A stretch of DNA of 11,708 bases from an uncultured Micrococcales bacterium (GTDB lineage Bacteria > Actinomycetota > Actinomycetes > S36-B12 > GCA-2699445): contig CAIWTL010000395.1 in NCBI GenBank assembly GCA_903915555.1, positions 1 to 11,708 of the forward strand. Reading direction: 5' to 3'. The notes below the pieces were generated by a model that worked only from the letters and a program-made list of their open reading frames with translations, was not told the DNA's origin and made no database searches. Within the stretch, counting starts at the first letter, position 1; every line of letters starts with the position of its first letter. This document shows, piece by piece, positions 6,506 to 11,708 of the stretch. The position numbers were made by a program, and so were the translations under genes.

Positions 6506-6553
6506 CGAGCAGTTCCGGCTCTCGACCGGCGGGTGGGATCGGTGGATCCAGGG

Positions 6554-7183
6554 TCAGGCCTCGGCTCCGGCGGCCGCCTCGTCGGACGGCTCCCGCTCGT
6601 CGTCGCCCGGAGTTTTCCGGCCCTGCGACAGGTCACGCGCCAGGAGTGCCGCGACCGTACCCACGATGACCGCGACCACGAGAGCCACGGCCAGCAGCAG
6701 GGCGCGGCCGACGCCGCTGGGGCGCTCGGGCGGCACGGCCGGGGAGAGCAACTTCGGGACGAAGTACTCCTTGTACGTCTTGTCGGCCAACGTCTCGGCG
6801 GCCATCTCATTGGCCAGGAGAGCGGCCGTCGACGCATCGTCGGCTGTCGCCGTCGTCGTCAGGTTCAGGGTCTCGCTGGGGATCTCGATCGAGACTGCGC
6901 GCTCGACGTCCTTGCCGCTCATCCCGGCCTTCTGTCCGACCCGGGCGGTCACCTCGGGCGACAGCAGGTACGTCGGCAGTTGCGAAGCGACCGTGCGCAG
7001 GAAGGCGTCCGACGTCGTCCGCGTCGGGATGAGCCCGACGACCGACTCCGCCTGGTACTCGGACTTCTGGGTGGCGATCAGGGCGCCCGCCGGCAGCAGC
7101 ACGATCAGGGCTCCGACCAGGGCAGCGACCCAGTGGTCGCGTACGGCGGTGATGAGTCCTGCCAGGCCACTGGGTTGGGTCAC
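6554..7183 (-). CDS. Wzz-type polysaccharide chain-length determinant (no kinase domain)
   Basis: A 209-residue inner-membrane protein with the Wzz layout: a short cytoplasmic start, a membrane segment at about 18-37, an extracytoplasmic helical region of about 120 residues, a Pro-rich PERPSG turn, and a second membrane segment at about 161-182. An acidic 27-residue tail follows. Wzz proteins set the length of polymers made by Wzy. The tail has no Walker A or B motif and no Tyr cluster, so this is not a fused BY-kinase; a separate kinase, if any, lies elsewhere. GTG at 7183 is chosen because it gives the expected N-terminus and sits seven bases after TAGCCT. The frame is open well upstream, but that part overlaps the divergent GT2 gene and looks non-coding. 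The gene converges on the ATP-grasp gene with 48 bases between stops. Confidence 0.8.
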   Translation of the reverse strand: MTQPSGLAGLITAVRDHWVAALVGALIVLLPAGALIATQKSEYQAESVVGLIPTRTTSDAFLRTVASQLPTYLLSPEVTARVGQKAGMSGKDVERAVSIEIPSETLNLTTTATADDASTAALLANEMAAETLADKTYKEYFVPKLLSPAVPPERPSGVGRALLLAVALVVAVIVGTVAALLARDLSQGRKTPGDDEREPSDEAAAGAEA

Positions 7184-7190
7184 GCTCGGA

Positions 7191-7196
7191 AGGCTA
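7191..7196 (-). promoter_or_regulatory. Candidate -10 box placing the wzz-type gene on a leaderless mRNA
   Basis: TAGCCT on the minus strand ends seven bases before GTG at 7183. That is the spacing expected if transcription starts at the first base of the start codon. It is the same hexamer as in the phosphatase promoter. No convincing -35 box lies 16-19 bases upstream, and the nearest GGAGG is 16 bases from the start, too far to serve as a ribosome site. Confidence 0.4.
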
Positions 7197-7261
7197 CTGC
7201 CTCCCCTCGAGCGGTGGCACGCAATCGGGTCGCCCGTGCGGTGCCGGGGCGCCGGCCTCAC

Positions 7262-7267
7262 TACCCT
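7262..7267 (+). promoter_or_regulatory. Candidate -10 box placing the GT2 gene on a leaderless mRNA
   Basis: TACCCT fits TANNNT and ends six bases before GTG at 7274, so the first transcribed base would be the first base of the start codon. No Shine-Dalgarno sequence better than CGGGG precedes the start, and no good -35 box is seen. Confidence 0.35.
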
Positions 7268-7273
7268 CGGGGT

Positions 7274-8089
7274 GTGGAGCAGCAGCAGCGCGTGGTGGTG
7301 CTCATCCCCTACTACGAGAACCCCGCGGGCCTGTGGCGCTCCCTGGACTCCATCGGCCCCGACGAACCCTGTGACGTCCTCGTCGTCGACGACGGCAGCA
7401 CCCGGCACCCCCTCGACGAGGCGGCTGCCGTCGCGCACTGCCAGGTCCGAGGCGCGTTGTACGCCGTGCGACTGCCGCGGAACCGGGGAATCGAAGGGGC
7501 GCTCAACGCGGGATTGGAGTGGATCCGGGAGCGTGGCTACGACTACGTCGCGAGGCTCGACTGCGGAGACCGCAACCGTCCGGGCCGCATCGCGCGGCAG
7601 GAGAGATTCCTCGACGAGCATCCCGATGTGGTCCTGGTCGGGGGGCGCGCCTCGTACGTGGACATGACCGGCGTCGAGCAGTTCGTCCTGCCGCTCCCCG
7701 CCGACCACGACGAGATCCTGGCCTACCTGCGCGACAACAGCGCCTTCATGCACCCTTCGGTGATGTTCCGCACGGCCGTGCTCGACAAGACCGGCCTGTA
7801 CCCCACGGACTACCCGCGGGCCGAGGACTACGCACTGTTCTGGGAGATGGCCAAGGTGGGCCGCGTCGCCAACATCCCCAAACCCCTCATCGACTACGAG
7901 CTGGACCCGGACAGCCTGTCGCTGTCGGGCCGTGACGAGCAGCTGCGCTCACGGCTGGCGATCCAGCGTGCCAACAGTGACGGATCGTGGGCGGCCCGCC
8001 GCGGCATCGCCCGCACCCGGATCCTGCTGGCGCTGCCGTATGGCACCGCCCTGCGCATCAAGTCGGCCCTCAACCGGCGGAACGCGTGA
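7274..8089 (+). CDS. Glycosyltransferase family 2
   Basis: A 271-residue inverting GT-A enzyme that adds a sugar from an NDP-sugar to a growing lipid-linked glycan in the cytoplasm. The nucleotide-binding strand VVVLIPYYEN opens the protein, followed by VLVVDDGST. The metal-binding DxD-type motif is LDCGD (Asp96, Asp99), where most relatives have D-A-D-D. It is followed by the usual RNRPGRIARQERFLDEHP. HPSVMFRTAVL and AEDYALFWEM (Glu184, Asp185, with the likely catalytic base in this region) complete the family pattern, and the YELDPDSLS end is also typical. GTG at 7274 gives a start right before the first beta strand. The stop overlaps the flippase start by four bases, so this gene leads the flippase/GT4/polymerase operon. 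The sugar transferred cannot be told. Confidence 0.88.
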   Translation: MEQQQRVVVLIPYYENPAGLWRSLDSIGPDEPCDVLVVDDGSTRHPLDEAAAVAHCQVRGALYAVRLPRNRGIEGALNAGLEWIRERGYDYVARLDCGDRNRPGRIARQERFLDEHPDVVLVGGRASYVDMTGVEQFVLPLPADHDEILAYLRDNSAFMHPSVMFRTAVLDKTGLYPTDYPRAEDYALFWEMAKVGRVANIPKPLIDYELDPDSLSLSGRDEQLRSRLAIQRANSDGSWAARRGIARTRILLALPYGTALRIKSALNRRNA

Positions 8090-9600
8090 CCGCGTCGGGT
8101 CAGCCCGGACCGCCTGACGAGCGCCCCGACGATGGGGCGCCGGTGACGGTCCCGACCGTGACTGCCAAACAGACCGCGAAGGCCGCCGGAGCGCTGGCCG
8201 CGGCCGAGGTGGCGGGCAAGCTCGCCTCATTCGTGATGCTGGCTCTCGCCGCGCGGGAGTTGGGCGTCGACGACTTCGGATCGTTCTCCTGGGCGTTCGC
8301 GATCGGCATGCTCGCCAACTCGTTCGTGGTCTGGGGTTTCGACATCGTGCAGGTGCGGGAGGGCAGCAAGCACCCCGACCGGGTGCCCGGGATCCTCACG
8401 AACATCTTCGCCATGCGTGTCGTCATGGGTGCGGTGGCCCTCGCCGTGGTGATGGTGGCGACGTGGAACGACCCGGAGAGCACGCCTGCCGTGATGTTCC
8501 TCGTGACGCTGGCCTGCCTGGTGGACACGGTCAACGACTCGGTGCGGGCGGCAGCCGCCGCCTACCGGAAACTGGCCATGTTCTCCAAGCACCTGGTCAT
8601 CCAGCGCCTGCTGACCGCGGGCCTGGCCGTCGCCGCGCTCCTGGCGGGGGGTGGCCTGCTCGCCTTCTCGGCGGCCTATTGCCTCGGGACGATCCTGGGC
8701 GTGGTGTGGATCATGCGGGTCTCGAGTTCCATGGGGGCGCCCATCCGCTGGGGCTCGCTGTCGTGGCCCACGATGAAGTGGTTGATCAAGGAGTCGAAGG
8801 TCCTGGGGATCTTCACGATCGTCAACATGGCCGTCTTCCGCATCGACACGATCATGCTCGGCAGTCTCGGGTCCGTCGCGGACGTCGGCTACTACGCCGT
8901 GGCCTACAAGATGTTCGAGACGGTGCTCTTCCTCATCTGGTCGGTGGCTCGCGTCGCTGCGCCCGAGATCGCCTCCGCGACGGTCGTTCGCACCGCGCGG
9001 CGCACGTACGAGACCGCCGTCGCGTCCGCGCTGTCACTCATGACCCCGTACGTCGTCGTCCTCATCGTGAGTGGCGGCGCCGTGGCGGCCCTCATCTTCG
9101 GTGGCGACTACCAGCAGGGGGCGGATGTGGCCACCGCGTGGCTCGGTCTCGCGCTCATCCCCTACACCGTCCAGTACCTGTCGGGGTCGGCGATCATCGC
9201 GCGGGGCCACAACGTGACGGTGCTGGTCGCGTCCGCGACGGCGCTGGTGGTCAATGTCGGACTCAACATCTGGCTGATCCCGCTCTACGGCGCCGCCGGT
9301 GCGGCCTTCGCGACCATGATCACCCTCGTCGCCCAGGGGGCGGTGCTCATGGTCACCGTGTGGCGCACGTTCGCCGGGGTCTCCCTGTGGCGCCCGTTGC
9401 TGCATCTGCCGATCGCCGGTGCCGCCATGGTCCCCATCCTGCTGTGGGACGTCCCCATCGTCGTCAGTGCGCCGCTCGCCGGGATCGGGTACGTCCTCGT
9501 GTGGTTCGCTGTGGGTCGACTGGTCGATCCCGCCGCCGTCACCGGTGTCATCGACCTCGTGCGTAGGGAGAAGAAGGACCAGGGGAAGGAGGCGTCGTGA
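8086..9600 (+). CDS. Wzx-type oligosaccharide flippase (MOP superfamily)
   Basis: A 504-residue integral membrane protein, the normal size for the polysaccharide-specific transporter branch of the MOP superfamily. It is expected to move the undecaprenyl-linked repeat unit across the cytoplasmic membrane. After a hydrophilic start of about 25 residues comes the hallmark first helix region, with ALAARELGVDDFGSFSWAF, then about 12-14 hydrophobic segments up to residue 485 and a short basic end. GTG at 8086 is taken because it makes a four-base GTGA overlap with the GT2 stop, as at the other junctions. A later GTG at 8143 would shorten the hydrophilic start by 19 residues and cannot be excluded. 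It lies between a GT2 and a GT4 gene and just upstream of a Wzy-like gene, which supports the role. Substrate specificity is not readable. Confidence 0.85.
   Translation: MTASGQPGPPDERPDDGAPVTVPTVTAKQTAKAAGALAAAEVAGKLASFVMLALAARELGVDDFGSFSWAFAIGMLANSFVVWGFDIVQVREGSKHPDRVPGILTNIFAMRVVMGAVALAVVMVATWNDPESTPAVMFLVTLACLVDTVNDSVRAAAAAYRKLAMFSKHLVIQRLLTAGLAVAALLAGGGLLAFSAAYCLGTILGVVWIMRVSSSMGAPIRWGSLSWPTMKWLIKESKVLGIFTIVNMAVFRIDTIMLGSLGSVADVGYYAVAYKMFETVLFLIWSVARVAAPEIASATVVRTARRTYETAVASALSLMTPYVVVLIVSGGAVAALIFGGDYQQGADVATAWLGLALIPYTVQYLSGSAIIARGHNVTVLVASATALVVNVGLNIWLIPLYGAAGAAFATMITLVAQGAVLMVTVWRTFAGVSLWRPLLHLPIAGAAMVPILLWDVPIVVSAPLAGIGYVLVWFAVGRLVDPAAVTGVIDLVRREKKDQGKEAS
9586..9592 (+). promoter_or_regulatory. 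Strong Shine-Dalgarno site of the second GT4 gene
   Basis: AAGGAGG lies four bases before GTG at 9597, inside the last codons of the flippase gene. It supports independent or boosted initiation on top of the four-base overlap. Confidence 0.75.
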
Positions 9601-10694
9601 CCAGAGTCGCCGTCGTCTCCGCCTTCGCCACCATCGGCGGGTCCGAGCAGTGGATCCTGGGGGTGATGGACCACGGTGGACCCGCCGTCACCTGGCGCTT
9701 CGTCGTCCTGCAGGAGGGCCCCTTCGTCGACGAGTTGCGCCGCCGCGGGGTGCCCGTCGATGTCGTCCCGACCGGTGCCGCACCCTGGCAGATCCTCGCG
9801 TCGGGGCGCCGCATCCGTCGCCTGCTGGCAGCGGCACCCCCGCAGGTCCTCGTCGGCAACGGGATCAAGGCCCAGTTGGCCGCGATGCCGGCGGCCCGGT
9901 CCCTGCGGCTGCCCACCGTGTGGGTCAAACACGATCATTCCTTCGACCGCTGGCTGGCTCGCCCGCTCGGACGGGCGGTGACGCGTGTCGTCACGACCGC
10001 GGCCGAGGTGGGTCTGCCCACCGGGCGGAACGACGTGGTGGTCATCGAGCCCCCCCGACCGCCTGTGCCGCTGCCCCCCGCTCAGGCCACGGCACTCTTG
10101 GCGGAGCACGGCTGGGAGCCGTCCCATCCCACCGTCGCGATGATCACCAGACTCGTCCCGTACAAGGGGGTCGACGTGGCCATCGAGGCGCTCCCCGCAG
10201 CGCCCGGGTGGCGGCTGCTCGTGATCGGCGGAGAGGATCCGGCCGCGCCCGGTGAACGCCACCGCCTCGAGACGCTCGCCGCCGAGACCGGCGTCGGTGA
10301 CCGCGTCACCTTCACCGGTCCGGTGGGGCGGGCGGGTCGCGCCCTCACCGCCGTCGACGCCCTGACGGTGCAGACCAGACCCGGTGGCGGGAGGAACGCC
10401 CCCGACCGAGAAGGATTCGGCATCGTCGGCACGGAAGCCATGCTCGCCGGGGTCCCGGTGGTCATGGCCGGGGCCGGCCCGATCGCGTCACGCCTGGCCA
10501 CCCCCGAAGGTCCCGCGGGTCTCGTGGTTCCCCAGGCTGACCCCCCGGCGACCGCCCGGGCGCTGCGGCGGCTCGACGACCCGGCGCTGCGCCGTCGGAT
10601 GGGCGATGCGGGACGCCGGATGGCCGAGGACCACCCGGACGACAGCCAGGTGGCCGAGCGCATGATCGCCATCCTCGACGAGGTGGCCCGATGA
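9597..10694 (+). CDS. Glycosyltransferase family 4
   Basis: A 365-residue GT-B retaining glycosyltransferase, complete and of usual length. The N-terminal acceptor half begins MTRVAVVSAFATIGGSEQW, with the GGSE loop of the family, and includes KHDHSFDRW. The donor half carries ITRLVPYKG (Arg185, Lys190, which bind the diphosphate), VIGGEDP, VTFTGPV, and the E-x7-E motif in REGFGIVGTEAMLAG (Glu272, Glu280). It should add an NDP-activated sugar to the lipid-linked repeat at the cytoplasmic face. The start GTG overlaps the flippase stop by four bases and has a strong AAGGAGG. The stop overlaps the next gene's ATG by four bases. It differs clearly from the GT4 fragment at the left edge, so the two are likely to make different linkages. 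Confidence 0.9.
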   Translation: MTRVAVVSAFATIGGSEQWILGVMDHGGPAVTWRFVVLQEGPFVDELRRRGVPVDVVPTGAAPWQILASGRRIRRLLAAAPPQVLVGNGIKAQLAAMPAARSLRLPTVWVKHDHSFDRWLARPLGRAVTRVVTTAAEVGLPTGRNDVVVIEPPRPPVPLPPAQATALLAEHGWEPSHPTVAMITRLVPYKGVDVAIEALPAAPGWRLLVIGGEDPAAPGERHRLETLAAETGVGDRVTFTGPVGRAGRALTAVDALTVQTRPGGGRNAPDREGFGIVGTEAMLAGVPVVMAGAGPIASRLATPEGPAGLVVPQADPPATARALRRLDDPALRRRMGDAGRRMAEDHPDDSQVAERMIAILDEVAR

Positions 10695-11708
10695 GCACCC
10701 TCCTTCTCGTCGCCATCGTCGGTGTGGTCGCGCTGGCGGTCGGGTCCGTCCTCCTGAAGCGCCCCGAGTGGGCGGTCGTCGCGCTGTGCCTGGTCTCACC
10801 CGTGGGTCTGCTGTACGTGGGCGCGGCGCAGGTCGTCACGGTGGTGGCGATCGGGGTGATCGCGGTCATGATCGGATCCCGGTGGAGTTCCGGGAACCAA
10901 CCGTTCCCCCCCATCGCACTCAGCGGGGCGATCCTCTTCTGGACCGTGAGCGTCCTGCTGTCGATGGTGATGTCGCCCTACCCGGCCGACGCGGCGTTGT
11001 TCGGGGCGTGGCTGATCGTGTCCGGACTGCTCGCGCTCGCGGTGCCCGGGATCGTGGACACGCGGGAACGGCTACGTCCCGTGATCTACTCCTGGCTGAT
11101 CAGCGCCATCGTGATCGTCGTCGCCGGCCCCTTCATCAAACCTCCCACCACCGCTCAGTCCGGGGCGGCCGAGGCCGCCTACGGCGGCGCCGTGATCGTG
11201 GGACGCGCGACCTCCGTCTTCGGGCAACCCAACGAGTACGGCGTCTACTGCATGATGCTGCTGATGGTCTCCGTGGCCGTCCTGATCGGCTCGCGGGGCT
11301 GGCTGAGGCTGATCGCGGCAGCGGCGGGGCTGGCGACAGCGACCGGCCTCGTCCAGTCCTACTCGCGCGGTGCCTGGATCGGCGCCCTCGTCGGGCTCGT
11401 CGTGCTGATCATCATCGAACCGAGGGCCCGCAGGCCGGTGATCGGCGCCGGGGTGCTCCTGGTGGTGGGCCTCACCGCCTACGCGGCCGCCGTTCCGGCC
11501 AACCCCACGATCGAACTCGTCGTCAGCAGATTCGACTCCATCGTCAACCCCGCCGCCAACCCCTTCGACGAGCGCCCGGCCATCGTCGCGGAGGGAGTGC
11601 GGCAGTTCGCCGCCTTCCCGGTCTTCGGAGTCGGCCCCAACGCCTACCCGGTCGAGGGTGCGACGAGTCGCTCCCTGGAACAGACCGTGGGGGGTCTGCA
11701 CGCCCACA
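10691..11708 (+). CDS. O-antigen ligase/polymerase (Wzy-type) membrane protein, 3' end outside window
   Basis: The frame is open from ATG at 10691 to the window edge (339 codons) with no stop. The product is a polytopic membrane protein with helices from the first residue (STLLLVAIVGVVALAVGSVL). It carries the marks of the O-antigen ligase (Wzy_C) family: FGQPNEYGVY, then SYSRGAWIG before a helix, then an outer loop of about 75 residues with FPVFGVGPNAYP and LHAH. This is the usual G-x-G-x-N and H-x-H region before the last helices. The family includes polymerases (Wzy) and ligases (WaaL) that use polyprenyl-linked glycans outside the membrane. In an actinomycete next to Wzx- and Wzz-type genes, a polymerase role is more likely. 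ATG overlaps the GT4 stop by four bases, with GAGGTGG upstream (10680-10686). Confidence 0.85.
   Translation, partial: MSTLLLVAIVGVVALAVGSVLLKRPEWAVVALCLVSPVGLLYVGAAQVVTVVAIGVIAVMIGSRWSSGNQPFPPIALSGAILFWTVSVLLSMVMSPYPADAALFGAWLIVSGLLALAVPGIVDTRERLRPVIYSWLISAIVIVVAGPFIKPPTTAQSGAAEAAYGGAVIVGRATSVFGQPNEYGVYCMMLLMVSVAVLIGSRGWLRLIAAAAGLATATGLVQSYSRGAWIGALVGLVVLIIIEPRARRPVIGAGVLLVVGLTAYAAAVPANPTIELVVSRFDSIVNPAANPFDERPAIVAEGVRQFAAFPVFGVGPNAYPVEGATSRSLEQTVGGLHAH

Noticed and set aside
6536..6549. GGATC-GGTG-GATCC hairpin between the convergent ATP-grasp and wzz-type genes
   Set aside because: A five-pair stem without a T-run is expected by chance; position alone does not make it a terminator.
7244..7257. 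GCCGG-GGCG-CCGGC hairpin just upstream of the GT2 -10 box
   Set aside because: A short GC palindrome in GC-rich DNA with no further sign of an operator.
1..11708. tRNA, rRNA, insertion sequences, attachment sites, riboswitches
   Set aside because: No cloverleaf, transposase, terminal inverted repeats or known leader motifs were recognised on either strand; gaps between genes are 100 bases or shorter.

Overview
The window comes from a very GC-rich bacterium (about 70 % G+C by eye), almost certainly an actinomycete (Actinomycetota). The signs are heavy use of GTG starts, strong third-position G/C bias, long open shadow frames on both strands, and candidate leaderless genes preceded by TANNNT -10 boxes. 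No genus can be named from this sequence. The whole window is part of one extracellular or capsular polysaccharide locus of the Wzx/Wzy type, cut at both ends.

Left part (1-3685). The C-terminal piece of a GT4 glycosyltransferase (2-460) is followed by a secreted clan GH-A glycosidase (524-2251). That enzyme has a signal peptide, a Pro/Thr repeat linker, a fibronectin type III domain and a strongly basic Lys/Ala/Gly tail. Convergent to it is a membrane-anchored purple-acid-phosphatase-like metallophosphoesterase (3685-2270, minus) with a jelly-roll-like N-terminal domain. These two proteins act outside the cell, probably on the polymer or on surface phosphates.

Middle part (3686-6554). Divergent from the phosphatase is a translationally coupled pair. 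The first protein resembles the bacterial glucosamine inositolphosphorylceramide transferase-like (GINT1-N) beta-propeller family, with a possible degenerate formyltransferase-like N-terminus. The second is an ATP-grasp carboxylate-amine/thiol ligase. Together they are the least understood part of the locus and could decorate the sugar repeat unit. A Wzz-type chain-length protein without a kinase domain (7183-6554, minus) converges on the ATP-grasp gene.

Right part (7274-11708). A tight plus-strand operon encodes a GT2 glycosyltransferase, a Wzx-type flippase, a GT4 glycosyltransferase and an O-antigen ligase/polymerase-type membrane protein that runs off the window. Each junction is a 4-nt stop/start overlap.

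In the working model, the GTs assemble a lipid-linked repeat in the cytoplasm, possibly modified by the propeller/ATP-grasp pair. The flippase exports it, the Wzy-like protein polymerises it, Wzz sets its length, and the secreted glycosidase and phosphatase process it. No initiating phosphoglycosyltransferase is visible, so the cluster must extend beyond at least one edge. No tRNA, rRNA, insertion sequence or CRISPR array was seen. All non-coding gaps are 100 bases or shorter.
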